Source: Aeromicrobium sp. Root495 (GTDB lineage: Bacteria; Actinomycetota; Actinomycetes; Propionibacteriales; Nocardioidaceae). From it: 64,000 bases of DNA. Location: contig NZ_LMFJ01000001.1 in NCBI RefSeq assembly GCF_001426755.1, positions 1,774,467 through 1,838,466 of the forward strand, given 5' to 3'. The position numbers and the translations under genes are program-made. A model generated the notes under the pieces. That model was not told the DNA's origin, made no database searches, and saw only the letters and a program-made list of their open reading frames with translations. Numbering within the stretch: the stretch's first letter is position 1; each line of letters opens with the position of its first letter. Shown piece after piece: positions 27,708 to 38,526 of this stretch.

Positions 27708-29618
27708 ATGGTCACTCGCGTCCCCGTGTTCGACGTGCGCCCGCAGATCGAGGGCGGACGTCACGCGGTCAAGGTCGTGGAGCACGAGGAGATCACGGTC
27801 CGCGCCCAGGTGTTCGGGGAGGACCACCTGGTGGTCCGGGCCGCGGTCGTCCTGGCCGACCCCGACGGTCACGACCGCCCTGCCGTGCCGCTGCGGCTCG
27901 TGGGCGACGACCTCTGGGCCGCCACCGTCGCGCCCGACCGCACCGGCACCTGGACCTACCGCATCGTCTCGTGGCACGACCCGCTCGCGGCCTGGGTCCG
28001 CGACGCACGCGTCACGATCGAGGCCGGTGTCGACGTCGACCTCACGCTCGCCGAGGGCAGCGCCGTCCTGCGCCGGGCCCAGCACCTCGACCCGGCCGCC
28101 GTCTCCGTGGCGGAGGGGCTCACCGACCCTGCCGTCGAGGCGGTCGAACGACTTGCCATGGCACTCGCCTTCATCGCCACCCTGCCCCGCGACGCCGTGC
28201 GCGAGCACCTCGACACCACGGCGGCCTTCCCGCTCGTGGTCGATCGCGAACGCGCGCTCGTCGGGTCCTGGTACACGCTGTTCCCCCGGTCCGAGGGCGC
28301 AGCCGTCGACGCCGACGGCACCGTCCGGCCCGGCACCCTGCGCACTGCGGCCAAGCGCCTCGAGCAGGTCGCGGCCATGGGCTTCGACGTCGTGCACCTG
28401 CCGCCCGTCCACCCCATCGGCCGTACCGGTCGCCGCGGCCGCGACGGGGCGCTCGTGGCCGCACCCGGCGACCCGGGCTCGCCCTGGGCCGTCGGCGCGG
28501 TCGAGGGCGGTCACGACGCCGTCCACCCCGAGCTCGGCACCTTCGACGACTTCGACGCCTTCGTGGAGCGCGCCCACCAGCTGGGGATCGAGGTGGCACT
28601 CGACCTCGCGCTCCAGTGCTCACCCGACCATCCCTGGGCCCAGGAGCACCCGGAGTGGTTCCGGCCCGGGTCGGCCGGTCCGCTCGCGCCCCAGCAGGAG
28701 GTCAGTCCACTCGACTTCGACGCCGACCCGGTGGGTCTCTACGTCGAGGTGCTCCACGTCCTCAGCACCTGGATCGACCACGGCGTGCGGATCTTCCGGG
28801 TCCACAGCCCGCAGGGCAAGCCGGTGGCGTTCTGGCAGCAGCTCCTGGCCGACGTCCGCGCCATCGACCCCGACGTCATCTTCGTCTCCGACACCACGAG
28901 CGGCGCAGCAGCCGGCCCGGCCATGACGAGGGCCCTGGCCACCGTGGGCTTCCACCAGAGCACCACGTCCCTCATGGTCCACGAGGGCGCGAGCGAGACC
29001 TCGGCGCACCTCGACGAGGTGTCCAACCGCACGAGCGACGTGCTGCGGCCCGCATTCTTCGTCAACACCCCTGAGCTGCTCCCCCGGAACCTGCAGGGCG
29101 CCGAGCCCTCGATGTTCGCCATGCGCGCCGCGCTGGCGGCCACGGGCTCACCCACGTGGGGCATCTCCGCCGGCTTCGAGCTGTGCGAGAACGAGGCGGC
29201 CGGGGCCCACCAGGGCGTCGCCGCCGATGCCTATCGCCATCCCGAGGCCTACGAGGTCAAGCTGCGCGACCACGACTCCGCCGAGTCCATCGCGCCGTAC
29301 GTGGCCCGTCTCAACGAGATCCGTCGCCGGCACGTCGCGCTGCAGAGGCTGCGCAACCTGGTCGTCCACTCCGTCGACCACATGGGCGTCATCGCCTTCT
29401 CCAAGGTGAGTGGCGACGACCTCGTCCTCGTCGTCATCGACCTCTTCCCCGCGTTCCGCAAGCGCGTGGGCATCGAGGTGACGCCGGAGGACCTGGGGCT
29501 CCCGAGCGGCACCGCCCTGCGCATGCGCGACGAGATCGACGGCACGGAGTGCGAGGTCTCCTCGGTCCCGCTCGACCTCGACTCGCCGGCCCGCATCCTG
29601 GTGCTCGCCCACAGCTGA
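27708..29618 (+). CDS. GlgE-like GH13 protein lacking catalytic residues
   Basis: The 636-residue protein aligns along its length with GlgE maltosyltransferases (N-terminal beta domain, VVHLPPVHPIGRT, DLALQCSPDHPW, GFELCEN). The key residues are changed. The nucleophile Asp of RIFRVDNP is His366 (RIFRVHSP). The general acid Glu of LAEAF is Asp395 in VSDTT. The Asp of FVNTPD is Glu456. The donor/acceptor loops (YTYFTWR; the AENPPKKY region) are missing or rewritten. It is probably not a maltosyltransferase. No frameshift is present, so the protein seems maintained. Neither glgB nor treS is adjacent. Confidence 0.85.
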   Translation: MVTRVPVFDVRPQIEGGRHAVKVVEHEEITVRAQVFGEDHLVVRAAVVLADPDGHDRPAVPLRLVGDDLWAATVAPDRTGTWTYRIVSWHDPLAAWVRDARVTIEAGVDVDLTLAEGSAVLRRAQHLDPAAVSVAEGLTDPAVEAVERLAMALAFIATLPRDAVREHLDTTAAFPLVVDRERALVGSWYTLFPRSEGAAVDADGTVRPGTLRTAAKRLEQVAAMGFDVVHLPPVHPIGRTGRRGRDGALVAAPGDPGSPWAVGAVEGGHDAVHPELGTFDDFDAFVERAHQLGIEVALDLALQCSPDHPWAQEHPEWFRPGSAGPLAPQQEVSPLDFDADPVGLYVEVLHVLSTWIDHGVRIFRVHSPQGKPVAFWQQLLADVRAIDPDVIFVSDTTSGAAAGPAMTRALATVGFHQSTTSLMVHEGASETSAHLDEVSNRTSDVLRPAFFVNTPELLPRNLQGAEPSMFAMRAALAATGSPTWGISAGFELCENEAAGAHQGVAADAYRHPEAYEVKLRDHDSAESIAPYVARLNEIRRRHVALQRLRNLVVHSVDHMGVIAFSKVSGDDLVLVVIDLFPAFRKRVGIEVTPEDLGLPSGTALRMRDEIDGTECEVSSVPLDLDSPARILVLAHS

Positions 29619-29687
29619 GGCCGACCTCCCAGCGAGGTCAGTGCACGTCCACAGGGAACGCCCAGGACCGGCGCCTTCCCTGGAGTC

Positions 29688-30830
29688 ATGAGCAGCCGAC
29701 ACGTCATCGTCCGTGGTCTCGGGACCGCACTCGCCTTCGCCCTGGGGGCCGGCGGCATCGCCTATGCCACCACCGGCGCAGGACCCGCGCAGCAGCAGAC
29801 CGCCGTCGCGGTCCAGGGATCACCCTCCCAAGAGGAGGCCGCGCTGCCCACCCGGCCGCGAGGGGCCTGGGGCTCGCTCGACGGCGGCTCGTCGGCCGGG
29901 TCGGGAGGCACCTCGATCCAGTCGCAGGCCACCGACGCCACGACGGAGCAGGAGAAGGGCCTCGTCTACCTCACCTCGACCGTGGCCGGCGGCACCTCGG
30001 CCGGCACCGGCATGGTCCTCACCGCCGACGGCGAGGTCGTGACGAACCACCACGTCGTGGAGGGTGCCGGCTCGATCACCGCCGAGGTCGTCTCCACGGG
30101 CGAGAAGTACCGCGCCACGGTCGTGGGCTACGACGCCACCCACGACGTCGCCGTCCTCGAGCTCACGGATGCCTCCGGGCTGGCCACCGTGACGACCGAC
30201 CCGAGCGGCGACGTCGAGGTCGGCGACGCCGTGGTGGGCGTGGGCAACGCCAACGGCGACGGAGGCGCCGCCAGCGCGGCCGCAGGCACGGTCTCCGCGC
30301 TGGACCGCTCCATCTCCGTCTCCTCGGAGAGCGGCCAGGCCACGGAGCAGCTGAGCGACCTCATCCAGGTCGACGCCGACATCATCTCCGGCGACTCCGG
30401 TGGCGCGCTGTACGACGCCGACGGCGAGGTCATCGGCATGAACACGGCCGCCTCGAGCGGCACCCAGGACGTCACCGGCTACGCGATCCCCATCGCGGAC
30501 GCCCTCGCCGTGGTGGAGCAGGTCGAGTCCGGCGCCGGGAGCGGAACCGTCCGCGTGGGGTCACCCGGGTTCCTCGGCGTGCAGCTGTCGGGGACCGGCG
30601 CAGGAGCCGTCGTGGCCGACGTGGTGGACGGGTCCGCCGCCGACGGTGCCGGCATCACGTCCGGCAGCACCATCACGTCGCTCGACGGTGACCGCGTGAG
30701 CACGGCTGACGCCCTGGCCTCCGCCGTGGCCGACCACCCCGCAGGAGCCCAGGTGGTGGTGGGGTGGACCGACGGGAGCGGAGCCTCCCACCAGGCCGGT
30801 GTCACCCTGGGGACCGGTTCGGCCGGCTGA
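29688..30830 (+). CDS. HtrA-like S1C serine protease with PDZ domain
   Basis: The 380-residue protein has an N-terminal signal or anchor segment (residues about 8-28), a low-complexity linker, and a trypsin-like domain with the triad His122 (TNHHVV), Asp153 (HDVAVL) and Ser237 (SGDSGGAL). A C-terminal PDZ-like domain (GFLGVQLSGTGAGAVVADV) follows. Such proteins act in envelope protein quality control. GGAG lies close upstream of the ATG. It follows the GlgE-like gene on the same strand after 69 bases containing small hairpins, so it is probably separately regulated. Confidence 0.88.
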   Translation: MSSRHVIVRGLGTALAFALGAGGIAYATTGAGPAQQQTAVAVQGSPSQEEAALPTRPRGAWGSLDGGSSAGSGGTSIQSQATDATTEQEKGLVYLTSTVAGGTSAGTGMVLTADGEVVTNHHVVEGAGSITAEVVSTGEKYRATVVGYDATHDVAVLELTDASGLATVTTDPSGDVEVGDAVVGVGNANGDGGAASAAAGTVSALDRSISVSSESGQATEQLSDLIQVDADIISGDSGGALYDADGEVIGMNTAASSGTQDVTGYAIPIADALAVVEQVESGAGSGTVRVGSPGFLGVQLSGTGAGAVVADVVDGSAADGAGITSGSTITSLDGDRVSTADALASAVADHPAGAQVVVGWTDGSGASHQAGVTLGTGSAG

Positions 30831-30897
30831 GCCCGCCCGGTCCTCCGACCCCGCCCGTCCCGCGCACCAGCGGGTGCAGGCCCCTCCCCCACCCGGA

Positions 30898-30903
30898 TAC
30901 GGT
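30898..30903 (+). promoter_or_regulatory. Leaderless -10 box of the GNAT-Nudix gene
   Basis: TACGGT lies six bases before the GTG at 30910. The identical hexamer and spacing precede the Cys-rich mini-protein at 45957. No ribosome site is seen. Confidence 0.5.
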
Positions 30904-30909
30904 GGACGG

Positions 30910-31776
30910 GTGACCGTCCCGCTGCAGCACGACGACCTCGTCCTCGAGCCCACCAGCGGCGCCGACGGACTCGACGGGTGGAGCGTCGTCGTCGACGGCG
31001 AGCGTCGAGGCACCATCGCGCTGCGCGACGACTCCGGACGCACCTTCTCGGTCCGATGGAACACCGGCACCGGCCCGGAGGCCTTCGGCCTGGCCGTCCG
31101 AGCGCTGCGGCTCGTGGTGGAGCATGCCTTCACCGACCTCGGCGCAGTCCGCGTGGAGGCGCGCATCCCCGTGGAGCGCACCGACGACGTCCGCGCCGCG
31201 TCGGTCTCGGGACTGCGGCGAGAGGGCATCGTGCGCGGCGCCGGCACGCTCCCCGACCGGGCCCTCCTGGCCCGGCTCGTCGACGACCCGCCGGCGTCCA
31301 GCCGCGACGGCTTCATCGCTCTGCTCAACGCGGGCCTGCCCACGAAGCGGGTCATCGCCCAAGGCCTGCTGCGCGACGAGCGGGGCCGCGTCCTGCTGTG
31401 CCGGCTCACGTACAAGAGCGAGTGGGACCTCCCGGGCGGCGTCATCGAGGTCGGTGAGGCACCCGGCCTGGGTCTCGTGCGGGAGCTGCAGGAGGAGCTC
31501 GGCGTCACCCTGCCGCTGGGCGACCTCGTCACCGTGAACTGGCTCCCCGCCTGGAGGGGCTGGGACGACGCGTGCATCTTCCTCTTCGACCTCGGCACCG
31601 TCGACTCCTCGTGGTCCGACGACCTCACGTTGCAGCCCACCGAGATCGCGGGGGTGGAGTGGTGCGACGAGGCCACGTGGCGCGAGAAGGCCACGGCGGC
31701 AGCCGTCGAGCTCCTCGCCGACGTCACGGCCGGCACGGTGAGCACCTATCGAGAGGCGCCGCTCGCTCCGGAGTGA
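30910..31776 (+). CDS. GNAT-like and Nudix hydrolase fusion
   Basis: The 288-residue protein combines an N-terminal region resembling RimJ-type GNAT acetyltransferases (residues about 1-125, with GPEAFGLAVRALRLVVEHAF) and a C-terminal Nudix hydrolase (about 150-285). The Nudix box is complete: GVIEVGE, seven residues, then RELQEELGV. The Nudix half is therefore expected to be active on a nucleoside-diphosphate-type substrate. The GNAT half lacks an obvious acetyl-CoA loop and may be degenerate. The GTG start follows a TACGGT box by six bases; the upstream reading to 30799 overlaps the protease gene. Confidence 0.82.
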   Translation: MTVPLQHDDLVLEPTSGADGLDGWSVVVDGERRGTIALRDDSGRTFSVRWNTGTGPEAFGLAVRALRLVVEHAFTDLGAVRVEARIPVERTDDVRAASVSGLRREGIVRGAGTLPDRALLARLVDDPPASSRDGFIALLNAGLPTKRVIAQGLLRDERGRVLLCRLTYKSEWDLPGGVIEVGEAPGLGLVRELQEELGVTLPLGDLVTVNWLPAWRGWDDACIFLFDLGTVDSSWSDDLTLQPTEIAGVEWCDEATWREKATAAAVELLADVTAGTVSTYREAPLAPE

Positions 31777-31841
31777 GCAGGACGTGCCGAGAACGAGTGA
31801 GGTTGGTACCTTCGTCCCACATCTCGGCTCCAGGGGGAACC

Positions 31842-32237
31842 ATGAAGGTCACATCCGTCTCCGTCCGCGCCGCCCTCGTGGTCGGCTCCGCAGCGGCCGC
31901 GGCTGCGCTCGCGATCACGCCGAGCCAGGCGGCCACCGGCTACGCGCGCTGCCCCGCAGGCAAGCTGTGCGTGTTCAGCGGGACCGACGGGAGCGGGGTG
32001 ATCGGCATCTTCTCCACCGGCGACGTCGACCTCGGCGCAGCGCCCGGCCCCAGCGGCCTGAACAACAACATCGAGAGCGTGTGGAACCGCAGCAGCAACA
32101 ACTTCGCGTTCTACCCCGAGCGCAACTACAACGGGGGCAGCGCCGACGGCATCAGCGAGCTCGTGCCGCGCACCGCGAAGGCCACCTTCTACCCGAAGTT
32201 CCGCAACACGACCTCGTCGATCAAGAAGCTCGGCTGA
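31842..32237 (+). CDS. Secreted peptidase inhibitor, I36-like
   Basis: The 131-residue protein has a clear signal peptide (hydrophobic residues about 8-24, cleavage after SQA) and a mature beta/gamma-crystallin-like domain with one Cys pair (ARCPAGKLCVFSG) and SVWNRSSNNFAFYPERNYNGG. This matches the peptidase-inhibitor I36 group of actinobacteria, whose best-known member inhibits metalloproteases. GGGGG lies 4 bases before the ATG. Function is inferred from family resemblance alone. Confidence 0.78.
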   Translation: MKVTSVSVRAALVVGSAAAAAALAITPSQAATGYARCPAGKLCVFSGTDGSGVIGIFSTGDVDLGAAPGPSGLNNNIESVWNRSSNNFAFYPERNYNGGSADGISELVPRTAKATFYPKFRNTTSSIKKLG

Positions 32238-32255
32238 CGGCGGTCCGGTCCAGGG

Positions 32256-33202
32256 TCAGAAGCCCTGGGCCTCCACGACTCCGCCGTACTGGCCCAGCGC
32301 CCGCACGGGCCCGTCGCCCGGCGGGACGCGCAGGAGCACCTGGTGCAGGTAGCGCAGCGTGCCCGACGTGGAGATGCCGCTCTGCAGGAACGCCTGCTGT
32401 GGTGAGTCCTGGGCGAACGTGACCGTCACGCCGTCCTGCACCTCGTAGGCGTCGAGACGCTCGAGCGTCGCGAAGACGAGTGCGCCCCCGTCGGAGGTGC
32501 GCAGCGCGTGGGCGACGGGCTCGGCGCTCCACCTCTGGGAGAACCCCACGCCCTTGAGCGCGCTGTTCTGCTCCGCGGTCCTGGACATCTGCTGGCGGAA
32601 GGTGTCGTCGCTGACGTCGACCGTGCCGCTCTTGGCGCCGGGGACCAGAGCCGCTGCGTAGGCGGCGGCCGCCTTCTGGGGCGAGGCGGCCATGCCGGCG
32701 CCGTTGGCGGCCTTGACCGCCAAGGCATCGCCCTCGCGTCGGCGCAGCTCGGGGAGCTGCGCGCCGGCGGCGATCTCGGGGGTGTCGACCAGGAGCCACG
32801 GGTCCACGGCGGACGTGCGCTCGAAGACCTGGACCCGCTGGGTCTTCTCGTTGCGGGACACCGCCACGAACCACAACGGGTACCGCGTGAAGTACGGGGC
32901 CTCCACCTGGACGACGTCGGAGGGGCCCGGTGCGCGGCTGTCGTCGGATCCGGACCGTTGCGCGACGTCGAAGGAGCCCGTGTCGATGGCGAGGGCGGCC
33001 CCGGTCTCCACGGTGGACAGGGGCTTGGGGTCGAGCACCGCCGACGCGGTGGCCCAGACGTCGCGGTAGTTGTCGAACACCTCGGTGACCTCCGAGGGGC
33101 GGACCGCGCTCTTGCCCAGGGCGGAGTCACCACGACGCGAGGGCACCGTGCACGCCGTGAGGGCGAGCACGAGGACGGCGACGACCAGGATGCGCAGCCG
33201 AC

Positions 33203-33206
<4 letters not shown>
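32256..33206 (-). CDS. Putative lipoprotein, DUF8094-like
   Basis: The 316-residue protein begins with a short signal peptide and lipobox LTAC (Cys19). The mature part is mixed alpha/beta with no catalytic motif seen. It resembles uncharacterised actinobacterial lipoproteins. It overlaps the upstream membrane-protein gene by 4 bases (ATGA), and the pair probably works together at the cell envelope. Confidence 0.78.
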
Positions 33207-34381
<1,175 letters not shown>

Positions 34382-34452
34382 GCGTGCCCTCCAGGTCACC
34401 TGCAGGGAGGGCGACCGTCCTGAACCCTATCCGCCGCAGACACCCGAACGGG

Positions 34453-35379
34453 TCAGAAGAGCGCCGACGCGAGGGCGCGTCGTGCGACGGCCACGCGCTC
34501 GTCGGTGGTGCCGACGACCGTGAAGAGCTCCAGCAGGCGCTCCCGCACGCGGTCGCGCTCGTCTCCGGAGGTACGGCGCACCAGGTCGATGAGGCGGCTG
34601 AACGCGTCGTCGACGTGTCCGCCGCTCACGTCGAGGTCGGCCACGAGCAGCTGGGCGTCGACGTCGTCGGGCGTGTCGGCGGCCGCGGCGCGAGCCGCCT
34701 GGAGGTCGGCGCCCTGGGTCCGGCCGAAGAGCCTGACGCCGGCCAGTCGCTCCGCCACCTCGGTGTCGGCCGGTGCCTGGGCGAGCAGCTTCTCGTACTC
34801 GGCCACGGCGCCCTCGACGTCGCCGGCGCCGAAGGCCGCGTCGGCGGCCGCGAAACGCGGGTCGTCGGCGGGCTCCTCGTCAGCCGCAGGGGCCGCTGCC
34901 GAGCCGACCGGCTCCGCGCGGCCCGTGATCCCCTGCTGCGCACCGAGGGCGAGCAGCTGGCCGAACACCTGCCGGACGTCGGCCTCCTCCGCGGTGCTCT
35001 GGAAGAGCGGGACGAGCTGGCCACCCACCACGGCGGCCACGAACGGCACGCCCTGCACCTGCATGGCCTGGGCGATCCCGGGGTTGGCGTCGACGTCGAC
35101 GTTGGCCAGGAGCACCTGACCCTGCTGCTCGTCGGTCACCCGGGCCAGGAGGTCGTTGAAGTCCTGGGCGTTCTGGGCACGGGGCGACCACAGGTTGAGG
35201 ACCACGAGGTGGCGGGCCGATGCCTCGAGGGCGACGGCCTGGAAGTCGGCCTCGGACACGTCGGTGACCCAGCTGGCGCCACCGGGCGCGGGCGCTCGGC
35301 CGGCCCCGGGCCCGGCTGCGGGCTGCTGCGGACGCGAGAGTGCGGAGAGGTCGATGGCACCGGGGCGCGAGAACGTCAT
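34453..35379 (-). CDS. Thioredoxin-fold and TPR co-chaperone, CnoX/YbbN-like
   Basis: The 308-residue protein has a low-complexity N-terminus, a thioredoxin fold (residues about 50-150; VVLNLWSPRAQNAQDF, GVPFVAAV) and C-terminal TPR-like helices. The CXXC is replaced by SPRA, so it cannot do dithiol chemistry. This is the pattern of CnoX/YbbN holdases that protect proteins from oxidation and hand them to chaperones. The ATG lies six bases after TAGGAT on the minus strand, suggesting a leaderless mRNA. M. tuberculosis has a similar protein near fadA4, from memory. Confidence 0.82.
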   Translation of the reverse strand: MTFSRPGAIDLSALSRPQQPAAGPGAGRAPAPGGASWVTDVSEADFQAVALEASARHLVVLNLWSPRAQNAQDFNDLLARVTDEQQGQVLLANVDVDANPGIAQAMQVQGVPFVAAVVGGQLVPLFQSTAEEADVRQVFGQLLALGAQQGITGRAEPVGSAAAPAADEEPADDPRFAAADAAFGAGDVEGAVAEYEKLLAQAPADTEVAERLAGVRLFGRTQGADLQAARAAAADTPDDVDAQLLVADLDVSGGHVDDAFSRLIDLVRRTSGDERDRVRERLLELFTVVGTTDERVAVARRALASALF

Positions 35380-35423
35380 GGGTCCATCCTATGAACCCCT
35401 GCCAGCAGGAGGACGGACGCCCG

Positions 35424-35975
35424 TCAGTGACCGTCGAGCATCTGGCGGTCGACGGTCGACCGGGTGCGCAGGCCCGAGCGCTGCACGACCCGCTGGATGG
35501 TGAGGTCGCGCTGGTCGGGGTCGCCGATGTAGCGGATGTCGCGCAGCCCCTGGGCCTGGGCCGCGGACTCGAACACGAAGTGCCCGTACCCGAGGACCCG
35601 TCCCAGGAAGGGCTTCTCGACCGTGATGTCGAGGATGCGGGTGATGGGCATCGTGGCGATGCGCACCGAGAAGACGCCCGAGGCCCGGAAGACCCGCATG
35701 TTGGTGATGACGAAGACGTCGCGGTGCTCCCCGGCGATCGTGTAGACGGCGTGGAGCGCAAGCACCGCCCCGCCGACGAGGAAGAACCAGCCCAGCTGGA
35801 TGGGACCCAGCAGGGCGAGCAGCCACAGGAGGGCCACGCCCACGAGCTCGAGGGCCGGGAGCCAGTAGACGATCCAGTGGTGACGCACGAGGTCGATGAC
35901 CTCCTCGCCCTCCTCGCTCAGGAGGTGGCTCTCGACCTCCTGCTCGGGCAGGCGGTCGAGCAGGGCGCGGATCAT
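35424..35975 (-). CDS. PH-domain membrane protein
   Basis: The 183-residue protein has two adjacent membrane helices (residues about 32-78) and a bacterial PH domain (DVFVITNMRVFRASGVFSVRIATMPI) with the TVEKPFLGRVLGYG strand. The function of this group is unknown. It is followed by a 52-residue membrane peptide gene after 22 bases. Confidence 0.82.
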   Translation of the reverse strand: MIRALLDRLPEQEVESHLLSEEGEEVIDLVRHHWIVYWLPALELVGVALLWLLALLGPIQLGWFFLVGGAVLALHAVYTIAGEHRDVFVITNMRVFRASGVFSVRIATMPITRILDITVEKPFLGRVLGYGHFVFESAAQAQGLRDIRYIGDPDQRDLTIQRVVQRSGLRTRSTVDRQMLDGH

Positions 35976-35997
35976 GCTTCCCGGCCCATGGCGGCGC

Positions 35998-36156
35998 TCA
36001 GCTCGTCAGCGAGTCGACGAAGACGCCGATCTGGCTGAAGGCGTCCATGAGCGCGCCGGCGGCATCGCTCACCGCGTCGGCGGCGCCTTGAGGGGTCTGC
36101 AGCAGGTAGTACACCGCGAAGGCGGCCACCAGGAGCACCAAGAGCTTTTTCAGCAC
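35998..36156 (-). CDS. 52-residue single-helix membrane protein
   Basis: The GTG-initiated reading gives a 52-residue peptide: a short basic start, one membrane segment (LLVLLVAAFAVYYLL), and an amphipathic Ala/Asp tail ending GVFVDSLTS. No family is recognised. No ribosome site is evident; TAGAAC lies seven bases upstream, so a leaderless start is possible. Support is its position in line with its neighbours and the clean membrane segment. Confidence 0.6.
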   Translation of the reverse strand: MLKKLLVLLVAAFAVYYLLQTPQGAADAVSDAAGALMDAFSQIGVFVDSLTS

Positions 36157-36211
36157 GTGGTCCGTTCTAGTCCATCCGGGCCATGAACTGCGGGAGCCGC
36201 GCCGAGGCGGG

Positions 36212-37177
36212 TCAGAGTGACGCGACGAGCGTGTCGGCCGCCGCGAAGGGGTCGGACTCTCCCGCCAGCACCTGGGCCGCCAGGTCGCCGAGCCGAGCAT
36301 CACCGGAGACGTGGGCGAACCGCTGCTGGACCGATGCCAGCGCGATGGCCTCGATCTCCCGGCGCGTACGGGCCAGCCGCCTGGTGCGCAGACCCTCCCC
36401 GGACACGAGGTGCACGCGGTGGTTCTCGATCTCCTCCACCACCTCCGCGACCCCCTCGCCGCGGGTGGCGACGGTGAGCACGATGGGCGGCTTCCACGCG
36501 TCCTCGACACGATCGGCCATGGCGATCACGGAGCGGAGCTCGCGACGGGTGGACTGGGCGCCGTCTCGGTCGGCCTTGTTGATGACGAAGACGTCGCCGA
36601 CCTCGAGGATGCCGGCCTTCGCCGCCTGGATGCCGTCGCCCATGCCGGGTGCGAGGAGCACGAGCGTGGTGTCGGCCAGTCCGGCCACCTCCACCTCGGA
36701 CTGCCCCACCCCCACGGTCTCGACCAGGATGACGTCGCAGCCCGCGGCGTCGAGGACGCGCAGGGCCTGGGGCGTGGCCCACGAGAGGCCGCCGAGATGG
36801 CCCCGGCTGGCCATGGAACGGATGTAGACGCGCTCGTCGGTGGCGTGCTCCCCCATGCGGACCCGGTCTCCCAGGAGCGCACCTCCGGAGAACGGGGAGG
36901 ACGGGTCGACCGCCAGGACGCCGACGGTCTTGCCCGCCTCGCGCAGCGCCGTGACGAGCGCAGCCGTGGAGGTGGACTTTCCCACCCCGGGCGAGCCGGT
37001 GAGACCCACCACGTGGGCGCGGCCCGTGTGCGGCGCGAGCGCCGAGCTCACCTGGCGCAGAGCGGGCGACTCGTCCTCGACGAGCGAGATCAGACGCGCG
37101 ACAGCCCGCGCCTGGCCCTCACGGGCCCTCGCGACGAGGTCGTCGACCTGGTCGGACGAGGGGCGTGGAGCAGGCAC
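36212..37177 (-). CDS. meaB: MeaB/ArgK-type G3E GTPase, B12-mutase chaperone
   Basis: MeaB-family GTPases guard adenosylcobalamin mutases, gating cofactor delivery and removing damaged B12. The 321-residue product has the P-loop GSPGVGKST, the LAVDPSSPFSGGALLGDR segment, the ETVGVGQSE switch and the NKAD G4 motif, all family signatures. No mutAB pair is adjacent. The B12 mutase in this window is the ethylmalonyl-CoA mutase at 47103-49094, its likely client. It lies 24 bases from the thiolase gene upstream. The GTG start lacks a good ribosome site. Confidence 0.93.
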   Translation of the reverse strand: MPAPRPSSDQVDDLVARAREGQARAVARLISLVEDESPALRQVSSALAPHTGRAHVVGLTGSPGVGKSTSTAALVTALREAGKTVGVLAVDPSSPFSGGALLGDRVRMGEHATDERVYIRSMASRGHLGGLSWATPQALRVLDAAGCDVILVETVGVGQSEVEVAGLADTTLVLLAPGMGDGIQAAKAGILEVGDVFVINKADRDGAQSTRRELRSVIAMADRVEDAWKPPIVLTVATRGEGVAEVVEEIENHRVHLVSGEGLRTRRLARTRREIEAIALASVQQRFAHVSGDARLGDLAAQVLAGESDPFAAADTLVASL

Positions 37178-37201
37178 GGGCTGTCGGGTGCGCTGGACGG
37201 G

Positions 37202-38392
37202 TCAGGCGGACGCGGGCACGCGGATGATCAGGGCGTCGCCCTGGCCACCGCCGCCGCAGAGGGCCGCCGCACCGATGCCGCCACCGCGACGCTGGAGCTC
37301 CAGCGCGAGGTGGAGCACCACGCGGGCGCCGCTCATGCCGACCGGGTGGCCGAGCGCGATGGCGCCGCCGTTGACGTTGACCTTGTCCGCAGAGATGCCC
37401 AGCTCGGCGGCCGAGGCCAGACCGACGGCGGCGAAGGCCTCGTTGAACTCGACCAGGTCGAGGTCGGAGGCCGCCAGGCCCTCCTTCGAGAGCGCCTTGG
37501 CCGTGGCGGCCGCAGGCTGCAGCTGCAGGGAGGAGTCGGGGCCGGCCACCTGGCCGTGCGCGCCGATCTCGGCGATCCAGGTGAGTCCGAGCTCCTCGGC
37601 CTTGGCCTGGCTCATGACGATGACCGCCGCAGCGCCGTCGGAGATCTGCGAGGCCGAGCCCGCCGTGATGGTGCCCTCCTTGGAGACCGGGCGCAGACGC
37701 GCGAGCGAGTCGACCGTGGTGTCGCCACGGACGCCCTCGTCGGCGCCGACGACGACCGGGTCGCCCTTGCGCTGCGGGATCTCGACGGGGACGATCTCGT
37801 CGTCGAACAAACCGTTCTTCTGCGCGGCGGCCGCACGCTGGTGCGACTCGGCGGCGAAGGAGTCCTGCTCCTCGCGGGAGAACTTGTTGGTGGCGGCGTT
37901 GCAGCCGTCCGTCAGGTTGATCATGGCCTGCTTGGTGAACTGGTCGTACAGGGCGTCGTAGGCCATGGAGTCGACGAGCGCGGTGTCGCCGAACTTGAAG
38001 CCCTCACGCGAGTTGGGCAGCAGGTGCGGCGCGTTGGTCATGGACTCCATGCCACCGGCCACGACGATGTCGAACTCGCCGGCGCGGATCAGCTGGTCGG
38101 CCGTGGCGATGGCGTTGAGGCCCGACAGGCAGACCTTGTTGATCGTGATGGTGGGGACCGACATGGGGATGCCGGCGTTGACGCTCGCGAGGCGGGCCGG
38201 GTTCTGACCTGCTCCGGCCTGGATGACCTGGCCCATGATCACGTACTCGACCTGCTCGGGGCTGACGCCGGCCTTCTCGAGAGCGCCCTTGATCGCTACG
38301 GCGCCGAGGTCGGCGGCCGAGAAGGACTTGAGGCCGCCGAGGAGGCGGCCGATCGGGGTGCGGGCACCCGCGACGATCACGGACTTGGTCAT
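37202..38392 (-). CDS. Acetyl-CoA C-acetyltransferase (thiolase)
   Basis: The 396-residue thiolase carries the nucleophilic Cys in [11 protein letters not shown], the His in [12 protein letters not shown] and the second Cys in [11 protein letters not shown]. It would condense two acetyl-CoA to acetoacetyl-CoA, feeding the hydroxyacyl-CoA dehydrogenase and ccr steps encoded nearby. AAGGAG lies 7 bases before the ATG. The reaction is reversible, so a degradative role is equally possible. Confidence 0.93.
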   Translation of the reverse strand: MTKSVIVAGARTPIGRLLGGLKSFSAADLGAVAIKGALEKAGVSPEQVEYVIMGQVIQAGAGQNPARLASVNAGIPMSVPTITINKVCLSGLNAIATADQLIRAGEFDIVVAGGMESMTNAPHLLPNSREGFKFGDTALVDSMAYDALYDQFTKQAMINLTDGCNAATNKFSREEQDSFAAESHQRAAAAQKNGLFDDEIVPVEIPQRKGDPVVVGADEGVRGDTTVDSLARLRPVSKEGTITAGSASQISDGAAAVIVMSQAKAEELGLTWIAEIGAHGQVAGPDSSLQLQPAAATAKALSKEGLAASDLDLVEFNEAFAAVGLASAAELGISADKVNVNGGAIALGHPVGMSGARVVLHLALELQRRGGGIGAAALCGGGGQGDALIIRVPASA

Positions 38393-38526
38393 GGTGGAGC
38401 TCCTTCGTGGACGTTGGGGTCACTGTACCCACGGGCTGCCGCCCGATCGGCGCGGTCCTGCCGATGATCTCCCTCACGCGAGGATCCGGCCGCCGACACC
38501 ACCGCGTGCCGACGTCGGGGACGCCC

